A DNA stretch of 7,657 bases. It comes from Actinomycetes bacterium. GTDB taxonomy: Bacteria > Actinomycetota > Actinomycetes > Propionibacteriales > Propionibacteriaceae. This document shows positions 1 through 5,773 of the stretch, one piece after another. The position numbers were made by a program, and so were the translations under genes. Under the pieces are notes generated by a model. The model worked only from the letters and a program-made list of their open reading frames with translations. It was not told the DNA's origin and ran no database searches. Numbering within the stretch: position 1 is the stretch's first letter; each line of letters opens with the position of its first letter. The stretch spans positions 1-7,657 of the forward strand of contig JAEWIK010000388.1 in the NCBI GenBank assembly GCA_023387135.1, given 5' to 3'.

Positions 1-1854
1 GGCGAGTGGCCCGACCTGGTCGGCGAACTCGGGGCCGAGGGCCGCATCACCGCCGAGGTGGCGGCGGCCCACCCGGCGCTGCTCGCCACCGGCCTGGTGG
101 GCTCCATCGACAACGACCTCGTGGGCACCGACATGACGATCGGCGCGGACACGGCGCTGCACAGGATCGTCGACGCCATCGACGCGCTGGCGAGCACCGC
201 CGCGAGCCACCAGCGTTCGTTCGTCGTCGAGGTCATGGGCCGCCACTGCGGCTACCTCGCCCTCATGAGCGCCGTCGCAGGCGGCTGTGACTACGTCCTG
301 ATCCCCGAACTGCCGCCGGCCGACGGCTGGGAGGACAGGATGTGCGCCGCCCTGCGTCGCGGGCGGCACGGTGGCCGGCGCGACTCCATGGTGGTCGTCG
401 CGGAGGGCGCCATCGATTCCCAGGGCGAGCCCATCACGTCCGAGTACGTCCGCCAGACCATCGAGCAGAAGCTGCACGAGGAGGCCAGGGTGACGATCCT
501 CGGCCACGTGCAGCGCGGGGGCACGCCGTCGGCGTTCGACAGGTGGGCCTCCACCTGGCTGGGCTACGAGGCGGTGCTGGACGTGCTGCGCGCCGACGGT
601 TCCACCCCTGTCTCGGTGCTCGGGCTGCGGGACAACCGGGTGGCGAGGTTCCCGCTGGTCGAGGCGGTCGCGAAGACGCGCGAGGTGCCGGGACTGATCC
701 GCTCGGGCGACTACGCCACGGCGATGGAGTACCGCGGCGGCTCGTTCTCGGAGATGTCGCAGATCCTCGGCGAACTCGTCGAGCCCGCGCAGGTCGATGC
801 CCCGGAGGCAGCCAAGCGGATAGCGATCCTGCACGCCGGCGGGCTCGCCCCGGGCATGAACCCGGCGGCCCGGGACGCCGTCAGGCTGGGCATCTCGCGT
901 GGCCACACGATGCTGGGCGTGCAGGACGGCTTCGTCGGCCTGCGCGACGGGCTGGTGAGCGAGCTGGAATGGGCTGACGTCGAAGGCTGGCTCGAACTCG
1001 GCGGCGCCGAGCTGGGGGTGCGACGCCCGATCCCGACGCTGGAGGAACTGTACGCGGTCAGCCGCTCCATGGAACACCACAGGATCGACGCCCTGCTCGT
1101 CATCGGCGGCTGGAACGCCTACCAGGGTGCGCACCTGCTGCACAGGGAGCGTGACCGCTACCCGGCGTTCCGCATCCCCATCGTGTGCGTCCCCGCGTCC
1201 ATCGACAACAACCTGCCCGGCTCCGAACTGGCGATCGGCGCCGACACCGCGCTCAACGTCGTGACCGAGGCGATCGACAGGATCAAGCGCTCGGGCAGTG
1301 CTGCCAAGCGGGCCTTCGTGGTGGAGACCATGGGCCAGTACTGCGGCTACCTCGCCATGATGGGCGGCCTGGCCGGTGGTGCCGAACGGATCTACCTGCA
1401 CGAGGACGGCATCACCCTCACGACGCTGGTCGCCGACCTCGAGTACGTGAAGCGCAGTTTCGCCGGCAACCGCAAGCTCTTCCTGGCCGTCCGCAACGAG
1501 AACGCCAACGCGCTCTACACCACCGACTTCATCGCCCGCCTGCTGGAGGAGGAGGGCGGGGACTCCTATGACGTCAGGACCGCCGTCCTCGGCCACGTCC
1601 AGCAGGGGGGCTCCCCCACCCCGTTCGATCGCATTCTCGCGGCACGCCTGGTGTCGCGGGCACTGACGGTGATCGGCGACCAGCTCGCCGCCGGGTCGCA
1701 CCACTCCTACGCCATCGGGCTCGTGCAGGGCGGCATCGAGCTGACCCCGCTGGGGCACCTGAACGACGTCGCCGATGTGAAGTTCAGGCGCCCGCGCCAC
1801 CAGTGGTGGATGTCGCTGCGGCCGGTGCTCAGCGCCGTCTCCGACGCCGGCTGA
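1..1854 (+). CDS. Tandem (two-lobe, eukaryote-like) 6-phosphofructokinase, 5' partial
   Basis: The reading frame is open from base 1, so the start lies upstream; 617 residues are visible and roughly 130 N-terminal residues are missing by comparison with animal PFK. The enzyme phosphorylates fructose 6-phosphate to fructose 1,6-bisphosphate in glycolysis. Two PFK lobes are visible. Lobe 1 (to about residue 245) keeps GSIDND (D37, D39 of the fragment), R72, MGRHCGY (R81), and R163/H169/R172 around LGHVQRGG, matching E. coli D127, D129, R162, R171, R243, H249 and R252. Lobe 2 (about 265-590) begins with APGMN but has GGWNAY where GGDGS is expected (W371), IDNN (D402, N404), MGQYCGY (Q446) and LGHVQQGG (Q535); R437, R526 and H532 remain. 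This is the pattern of the animal enzyme: catalytic N half, regulatory C half. The ATP/PPi-discriminating loop of lobe 1 is outside the window, so ATP use is inferred from overall similarity. The gene is convergent with the oxidoreductase at 1869-2846. Confidence 0.93.
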   Translation, partial: GEWPDLVGELGAEGRITAEVAAAHPALLATGLVGSIDNDLVGTDMTIGADTALHRIVDAIDALASTAASHQRSFVVEVMGRHCGYLALMSAVAGGCDYVLIPELPPADGWEDRMCAALRRGRHGGRRDSMVVVAEGAIDSQGEPITSEYVRQTIEQKLHEEARVTILGHVQRGGTPSAFDRWASTWLGYEAVLDVLRADGSTPVSVLGLRDNRVARFPLVEAVAKTREVPGLIRSGDYATAMEYRGGSFSEMSQILGELVEPAQVDAPEAAKRIAILHAGGLAPGMNPAARDAVRLGISRGHTMLGVQDGFVGLRDGLVSELEWADVEGWLELGGAELGVRRPIPTLEELYAVSRSMEHHRIDALLVIGGWNAYQGAHLLHRERDRYPAFRIPIVCVPASIDNNLPGSELAIGADTALNVVTEAIDRIKRSGSAAKRAFVVETMGQYCGYLAMMGGLAGGAERIYLHEDGITLTTLVADLEYVKRSFAGNRKLFLAVRNENANALYTTDFIARLLEEEGGDSYDVRTAVLGHVQQGGSPTPFDRILAARLVSRALTVIGDQLAAGSHHSYAIGLVQGGIELTPLGHLNDVADVKFRRPRHQWWMSLRPVLSAVSDAG

Positions 1855-1880
1855 CCCAGCGACGGGCCCTAGCCGGCGTC
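1843..1880. terminator. Probable bidirectional terminator between convergent genes
   Basis: A perfect 10-bp inverted repeat has arms at 1843-1852 (GACGCCGGCT) and 1871-1880 (AGCCGGCGTC) with an 18-base loop. Allowing one mismatch, the arms extend to 1840-1852 and 1871-1883. The arms carry the final codons and part of the stop codon of each convergent gene, leaving 14 bases between the two stops. There is no T-tract on either side, as is common for high-GC terminators, so the terminator role is inferred from position and stem strength. Confidence 0.6.
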
Positions 1881-2846
1881 CGACCCCGAACGCCGGATGT
1901 CGTCGAGCAGGCGGGCGGCGAGCAGCGAACGGCGCTGGTCGGGTGTGACGTCGACCTCGCCGCGCACCGCGGCGGCGAAGCGCTCGACCCCGTCGATCAT
2001 GTTGGCGAGCTTGTCGTCGCCGCGCTTGGCGACGCGGAACTCCTCCGAGCCGTCGTGGACGCCCTGGAGCACCAGCACGCGCGGATCGTCGAGGTGGTCG
2101 ATGACGAGCGTCCCTGCTTCTCCCTCGATCGTGCTGGGGGTGTCGCACAGGGTGATCTTCGAGAAGCTCAGGTCCGCGACGAAGCCTTCATAACAGGCGA
2201 GTGCGGCGCCCGCGCCGTCGGCGCCGCCCGCGACCCGCACGAGCCGGGCGTGGACGGCGTCGGGAGCGCCGAACAGCGCCACGAGCGGCTGGAGGCAGTA
2301 CACGCCGAGGTCGTACAGGGAACCGCCTGCCATCCCCGGGTCGAAGATGTTGAGCCGCTCGCCTGCCAGCACCCTGTCGTACCGCGCCGAGCGCTGGTGG
2401 AACCTGAAGCTCACCCGGCGGATGGTCCCCAGCCTCGGCAGCGTCGCCTCGATGAGGGCGAAGCCCGGGTCGTAGAGGTTGCGGATCGCCTCCAGCAGCA
2501 CGACCCCCGACGCGGCGGCCTGCGCGGTGAGCTCCTCCCACTCGGCGCTGGTGGGGACGGCGGGCTTCTCGACGAGGACGTGCTTGCCGGCCCGCAGCGC
2601 CGCCAGCGCCTGGGCATGGTGGACGGTGTTGGGCGATGCCACATAGACGGCATCGACGTCCGGCGAGGCCAGCACCGCGTCGAGGTCGGCCGATGAGGTC
2701 GTCGCCCCCACCTCGGCCGCCACCGCCGCCGCGCGCACCGGGTCCCGCGAGACCACGCAGGAGAGTCCCACGCCCTCGAGTTCCGCGACCGCCGCCGCGA
2801 ACCTGTGCGTGATCATGCTCGTGCCGATTGCCGCGACCCGGATCAC
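1869..2846 (-). CDS. Gfo/Idh/MocA-family sugar oxidoreductase
   Basis: This 325-residue protein has the length and two-domain layout of NAD(P)-dependent oxidoreductases of the Gfo/Idh/MocA family, which oxidise or reduce sugars, inositols and related diols in the cytoplasm. An N-terminal Rossmann domain starts at VAAIGTSMI (residues 4-12), with R34 after the second strand (VSRDP), which leans towards NADP(H). The family EKP motif is at residues 93-95 with K94 the usual catalytic lysine. The C-terminal domain has GGSLYDLGVY (174-183), matching the family's G-G-x-L-x-D-x-G-x-Y signature (D179, Y183), and LLEAIRNLYDP (117-127) resembles the xylose/dihydrodiol dehydrogenase branch. The GTG start at 2844-2846 is favoured by a strong ribosome site six bases upstream. 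It follows the transporter gene by 49 bases on the same strand, so the two are probably co-transcribed. The substrate is unknown. Confidence 0.9.
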   Translation of the reverse strand: MIRVAAIGTSMITHRFAAAVAELEGVGLSCVVSRDPVRAAAVAAEVGATTSSADLDAVLASPDVDAVYVASPNTVHHAQALAALRAGKHVLVEKPAVPTSAEWEELTAQAAASGVVLLEAIRNLYDPGFALIEATLPRLGTIRRVSFRFHQRSARYDRVLAGERLNIFDPGMAGGSLYDLGVYCLQPLVALFGAPDAVHARLVRVAGGADGAGAALACYEGFVADLSFSKITLCDTPSTIEGEAGTLVIDHLDDPRVLVLQGVHDGSEEFRVAKRGDDKLANMIDGVERFAAAVRGEVDVTPDQRRSLLAARLLDDIRRSGSDAG

Positions 2847-2852
2847 CCTCGT

Positions 2853-2859
2853 CCTCCTT
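2853..2859 (-). promoter_or_regulatory. Strong Shine-Dalgarno site of the Gfo/Idh/MocA gene
   Basis: On the minus strand AAGGAGG lies six bases before GTG (2844-2846). It settles the GTG start over the internal ATG ten codons later, which would cut the Rossmann glycine motif. With such a strong site in the 49-base gap, translation of this gene does not depend on coupling to the transporter. Confidence 0.8.
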
Positions 2860-2895
2860 GCTCGAAACCTGCTGAACCGTATCCGACGGCGGTCG

Positions 2896-4116
2896 TCACG
2901 CCGGCGGAACTCTCACCGGGAGTCCACCGACCCGCCTCACGCCCGCGCCCAGCGCGGCGACCGCCCCGCCCAGCAGCGCGAAACCCGCCGCCAGCCAGAG
3001 CGCCGCCGGGCCGCCGCCCGCCTCGACCACGACCCCCGCCACGCCGAAGCCCGCCGAGGCGCCGATGATGGCACCGGTGTCCACCCAGCCGAAGGCCTCG
3101 GTGGAGTCGGCGGCCGCGATGCTGCCGGAGACCGACGAGGCGATGGCGGCGAAGACGGGCGCCACCCCCAGGCCCGCCACGAAGAGGGCGAGCCCGAGCC
3201 AGCCCGGGTGCGCCCACCAGGGGCCGAGCGCGAGACCGGCCGCCACCAGCAGCATCCAGCGCGCCTGCGCCGACCGTCCGGACGTCCACCGGGCGAAGAG
3301 CAACCCACCGATCAGGCTGGCCACCGAGTAGAGCGCGAGCAACAGCCCGCCGACGAGCCCGTGATCACCGAAGACCGCCACCACTCCCGCCTCCACGGCG
3401 GAGTTGGCGGCCACCAGCAGGAGGCCGGTCAGCATGCCCGTCACGACCACCCTGTGGCGGAGCACCCGTCCCAGTCTCACGCGCCCGGCGGCGGCAGGCA
3501 TCCTCCGCAACGACTCCAGGAACACCAACCAGCCGGAACCTGCGATCGTGGCGAAGCAGCCGGCGAGGATCGCCGCCCGCGGGCTGACGGCGCTCGCCAG
3601 GCCGAACGCGAGGATCGGGCCCAGCACGAAGATCACCTCTTGCGCGGCGGCGTCGAGGGCGAACATGCGGCTCACCTGGTCGGGCTTCAGCAGCCCCGGG
3701 TACAGGCTCCTGACGACGGGCTGGACGGGCGGCATGAACGCGCCCGACAACGTTCCGAGGACACAGGACACCACCACCACGAGCCCGTCGGGGGCATGCA
3801 GGAGGTCGGCGTAGGCGAGGCCCGCGGCGGCGAACGCGGAGCCCAGCCCCGCGGCGCCGATCACCAGCGGAGGCCCCAACGAGCCGACGAGCCGGCTCAG
3901 CAGGGGCGTCGCTGCTGCCCGTCCCAGGGTCATGAGGCCGGTGACCAGTCCGGCGACAGCGTAGGACCCCGTCGACTGCTGGAGGTGCAGCAGCATGGCG
4001 ATCGGCCAGATGCCGATCGCCATCCTCGCCAGCAGTTGCCCGAGGAACAGGCTGCCCACCTCGGGAGTCCCGAGGATTCGCAGATAGTCGCGCACGGCCG
4101 CCTCTGTGTCGAGCAC
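2896..4116 (-). CDS. Major facilitator superfamily transporter
   Basis: This 406-residue, strongly hydrophobic protein has the length and 12-helix pattern of an MFS secondary transporter in the cytoplasmic membrane. Likely helices are near 20-45, 52-74, 83-103, 111-133, 158-178, 181-202, 222-245, 255-276, 285-302, 306-328, 343-365 and 370-392, with a basic cytoplasmic loop (about 203-221) between the two six-helix halves. The loop after helix 2 (SRLVGSLGPP, 74-83) sits where MFS motif A is expected but is a poor match. The stretch RSLYPGLL...ALDAAAQEVIFVLGP (136-167) resembles a group of actinobacterial MFS proteins of unknown substrate. Its place opposite a sugar-catabolic operon suggests sugar or polyol transport, but direction and substrate cannot be read. 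The GTG start at 4114-4116 is uncertain: a second in-frame GTG (4093-4095) has an identical upstream sequence. It is probably the first gene of an operon with the oxidoreductase. Confidence 0.88.
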   Translation of the reverse strand: MLDTEAAVRDYLRILGTPEVGSLFLGQLLARMAIGIWPIAMLLHLQQSTGSYAVAGLVTGLMTLGRAAATPLLSRLVGSLGPPLVIGAAGLGSAFAAAGLAYADLLHAPDGLVVVVSCVLGTLSGAFMPPVQPVVRSLYPGLLKPDQVSRMFALDAAAQEVIFVLGPILAFGLASAVSPRAAILAGCFATIAGSGWLVFLESLRRMPAAAGRVRLGRVLRHRVVVTGMLTGLLLVAANSAVEAGVVAVFGDHGLVGGLLLALYSVASLIGGLLFARWTSGRSAQARWMLLVAAGLALGPWWAHPGWLGLALFVAGLGVAPVFAAIASSVSGSIAAADSTEAFGWVDTGAIIGASAGFGVAGVVVEAGGGPAALWLAAGFALLGGAVAALGAGVRRVGGLPVRVPPA

Positions 4117-4124
4117 GGCCGCCT
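4092..4124 (-). repeat. In-frame 12-bp direct repeat duplicating the transporter start site
   Basis: GCACGGCCGCCT occurs at 4092-4103 and again at 4113-4124 (plus strand), 21 bases apart. Read on the minus strand, each copy is AGGCGGCCGTGC: an AGGCGG ribosome-site-like sequence followed by GTG. The transporter therefore has two in-frame candidate starts seven codons apart (4114-4116 and 4093-4095) with the same local context. Confidence 0.75.
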
Positions 4125-4167
4125 GAGCGATCCGTGTACTGTTACTGATGAAAATGTGCCACTTGCA

Positions 4168-4196
4168 ATCATAATCGCGCAGATGGGGCGGTACAA
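4168..4196 (-). promoter_or_regulatory. Predicted sigma-70-type promoter for the MFS/oxidoreductase operon
   Basis: On the minus strand TTGTAC (4191-4196) is followed after exactly 17 bases by TATGAT (4168-4173). The -10 box matches the consensus in five of six positions and the -35 in its first three. RNA would begin near 4161, giving a leader of about 45 bases before the GTG at 4116. The -35 box overlaps the -10 box of the rightward promoter. Confidence 0.6.
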
Positions 4197-4197
4197 T
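4192..4197 (+). promoter_or_regulatory. -10 box of a predicted leaderless promoter for the SDR-kinase-isomerase operon
   Basis: TACAAT at 4192-4197 fits the TANNNT -10 pattern. It ends six bases before the ATG at 4204, so RNA would begin at or next to the A of ATG, the arrangement typical of actinobacterial leaderless genes. No Shine-Dalgarno sequence lies in the ten bases before the ATG. A canonical -35 box at 16-18 bases is absent; TTGCAA at 4163-4168 is too far away (23 bases), so full expression may need an activator. Confidence 0.6.
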
Positions 4198-4203
4198 CTG
4201 ATC

Positions 4204-4935
4204 ATGGAATCAACCAGCAGCCAGGTGGTGTGGATCACCGGCGCGGGCAGCGGCATGGGACGAGCCGCCGCCGTGGTCGCGGCACCGGGCAACCGCGTCG
4301 CGCTCAGCGGCCGTCGCACCGAAGCACTCGACGAGACTGCCGCGGCGGTGCGGGCCGCGGGCGGCGACGCCCTGGTGGTCCCGCTGGACGTGAAGGACGC
4401 GAGCGCCGTGGGCGGCGCCCACGAGCAGATCACCGACAGGTGGGGCGCCGTCACGCGACTCGTCCTGTCCGCCGGGCTCAACTCCCCGCGACGCGCCTGG
4501 CAGGACCAGGCCATCGACGAGTTCGAGGCCATCGTCGCCACCAACCTCACCGGCGTCGCGCGCGTCATCCATGACGTTCTGCCCGGGATGCGCGCGGCGG
4601 GCGACGGGGTCGTGGTCATCATCTCGTCCTACGCGGGCTGGCACCTGTCGTCGTCCCCGGGCGTCGCCTACTCCGCCAGCAAGCTGGGCCTCGCCGCCCT
4701 CGCCTCCACGCTCAACGCGCAGGAGGCGCGCCACGGGATCAGGACGACCCTGCTGTGCCCCGGGGACGTCGACACCGAGTTCCTGCGGATGCGGCCGCAC
4801 CTGCCGGACGCCGAGGCCCGCGCGAGGATGCTCAGCGCCGACGACATCGGGCGGGCCGTGGGCTTCGTCCTCGCGAGCCCCCCGCACGTCGTGATCGACG
4901 AACTCGTGGTCTCCCCCACGTCGCAGCACTCCTGA
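4204..4935 (+). CDS. SDR-family oxidoreductase 1 (NADP-type signature)
   Basis: This 243-residue classical short-chain dehydrogenase/reductase is a cytoplasmic NAD(P)-dependent alcohol or ketone oxidoreductase. The glycine-rich cofactor motif is TGAGSGMG (residues 12-19). The second strand ends in SGRR (R37, R38), the usual NADP(H) signature. D62 fits the adenine-binding Asp, N114 the active-site Asn (TNLTG), and Y156/K160 the YxxxK pair (AYSASK), with S142 or S141 as the serine; LCPGDVDTEF follows in the usual place. Two oddities: the NNAG motif reads LSAG (88-91), and the Ser-Tyr spacing from S142 is 14 rather than the usual 13. The ATG at 4204 is chosen because it lies just before the Rossmann strand and is perfectly placed for leaderless initiation. 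It is the first gene of the rightward operon, 61 bases before the next. By context it probably acts on a sugar or polyol, substrate unknown. Confidence 0.9.
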   Translation: MESTSSQVVWITGAGSGMGRAAAVVAAPGNRVALSGRRTEALDETAAAVRAAGGDALVVPLDVKDASAVGGAHEQITDRWGAVTRLVLSAGLNSPRRAWQDQAIDEFEAIVATNLTGVARVIHDVLPGMRAAGDGVVVIISSYAGWHLSSSPGVAYSASKLGLAALASTLNAQEARHGIRTTLLCPGDVDTEFLRMRPHLPDAEARARMLSADDIGRAVGFVLASPPHVVIDELVVSPTSQHS

Positions 4936-4944
4936 CAGCACTCC
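4924..4944 (+). repeat. 9-bp direct repeat flanking the SDR 1 stop codon
   Basis: CAGCACTCC occurs at 4924-4932 and 4936-4944, separated only by the TGA stop (4933-4935). It looks like a small slippage duplication. No function is evident. Confidence 0.6.
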
Positions 4945-4947
4945 GTC

Positions 4948-4963
4948 CGGGCCGCGGCGCCCG
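4948..4963 (+). other. Small GC hairpin between the two SDR genes
   Basis: CGGGC (4948-4952) pairs with GCCCG (4959-4963) across a six-base loop, with no T-tract after it. The stem is only 5 bp, so it could slow RNA polymerase or protect an RNA end, or be chance in GC-rich sequence. The rest of 4936-4996 shows nothing but the ribosome site of the next gene. Confidence 0.25.
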
Positions 4964-4985
4964 CGTTCTCCCTCCGACCCACCAC

Positions 4986-4990
4986 AGGAA
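4986..4990 (+). promoter_or_regulatory. Shine-Dalgarno site of SDR 2
   Basis: AGGAA lies six bases before the ATG at 4997. Unlike the leaderless first gene, this one has an ordinary ribosome site, consistent with its place inside an operon. Confidence 0.55.
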
Positions 4991-4996
4991 CCACCC

Positions 4997-5773
4997 ATGG
5001 AACTCAACCTCGCAGGGCGAGTGGCGATCGTCACAGGCGCCTCCCGCGGCATCGGCAGCGTCATCGCCAGCCACCTCCAGGACGAGGGGATGATCGTCTA
5101 TCCCCTCGACATCGCCGCGCCGGCGGACGCACCCGAGAGGTTCCTGCGGGCGGACATCACCAGCCCCGACGAACTCAGGTTGGCGGTCGACACCGTCCTG
5201 CAGCGCGACGGCCGCATCGACGTCCTCGTCAACAACGCCGGCATCAACGCCGTCGGAGCCCTCGACCAGGTGGACCTCGACCTCGCGGCCCGCTGCCTGG
5301 CCGTCAACGTCACGGGGCTGCTCGCCGCCTGCCAGGCAGTCATCCCGGCGATGAAGCGCGCTCACCACGGCCGGATCATCAACGCCGCCTCCTTCGCCGC
5401 GCTCGTCCCCGCGCAGGGGAACGGCATCTACGCCGCCTCGAAGGCGGCGGTCGTCCAGCTCACCAAAGTCCTCGCCGGGGAACTCGGCCCGTGGGACATC
5501 ACAGTGAACGCGTACGCGCCCGGCATGATCCCGACCGCCATCAACGGGTTCACCGAACTGCCCCAGGCCGAACAGGACCGGCTCCTCGACACACTCACGC
5601 TGCGGCGGTGGGGTTCCGCCGACGAAATCGCCGATCTCGTGAGCTTCCTCGCGAGCGACCGCGCCTCCTACATCACCGGCAGCCTGATCGACGCCAGCGG
5701 CGGCAAGCTCGCGACGCAGATCCCGTCCCGGGCCTACGAGTCGTTCAAGGCCGAGCCGGGGTCGGCGGTTTGA
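4997..5773 (+). CDS. SDR-family oxidoreductase 2 (NAD-type signature)
   Basis: This 258-residue classical SDR dehydrogenase has every family motif: TGASRGIG (residues 13-20), D38 at the end of strand 2 (YPLDIA), D53 (RADIT), NNAG (79-82), N104 (AVNVTG), S132, Y145 and K149 (YAASK), with the standard 13-residue Ser-Tyr spacing, and APGMIPT after strand 6. D38 at the position that contacts the adenosine ribose predicts NAD(H), unlike the basic pair of SDR 1. The C-terminus (GSLIDASGG followed by about 20 residues) is slightly longer than in FabG proteins. FabG-type 3-ketoacyl-ACP reductase is possible by motif alone, but the NAD signature and the tightly coupled kinase and isomerase favour a sugar or polyol dehydrogenase. 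The stop codon overlaps the TTG start of the kinase by four bases. Confidence 0.92.
   Translation: MELNLAGRVAIVTGASRGIGSVIASHLQDEGMIVYPLDIAAPADAPERFLRADITSPDELRLAVDTVLQRDGRIDVLVNNAGINAVGALDQVDLDLAARCLAVNVTGLLAACQAVIPAMKRAHHGRIINAASFAALVPAQGNGIYAASKAAVVQLTKVLAGELGPWDITVNAYAPGMIPTAINGFTELPQAEQDRLLDTLTLRRWGSADEIADLVSFLASDRASYITGSLIDASGGKLATQIPSRAYESFKAEPGSAV

Noticed and set aside
58..60. GTG at 58 as the start of the phosphofructokinase.
   Set aside because: The frame is open to base 1 and residues before 58 align with animal PFK just ahead of GSIDND. Starting here would lack the nucleotide-binding part, so the gene is truncated by the window edge.
1803..2696. A 297-codon plus-strand open frame opposite the oxidoreductase.
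   Set aside because: It is a GC-rich antisense shadow; the minus strand shows clear Gfo/Idh/MocA motifs and a strong ribosome site.
4133..4150. A repeat-like stretch (TACTG twice, near-palindromic GTACTGTTAC) as a regulator operator.
   Set aside because: The symmetry is imperfect and short, and it fits no operator type I can name with confidence. It needs comparison across relatives before being called.
2809..4203. A long plus-strand open frame running from about 2809 into the SDR 1 gene, which could suggest a 708-residue fusion protein.
   Set aside because: Its first part is antisense to the transporter, is low-complexity in Arg, Gly, Pro, Gln and His, and matches no family. The sense strand gives a clean 12-helix transporter. 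Only 4204-4935 of this frame is real.
4997..5773. SDR 2 as the fatty-acid enzyme FabG.
   Set aside because: D38 predicts NAD rather than NADP, no other fatty-acid genes are nearby, and the gene is translationally coupled to a sugar kinase.
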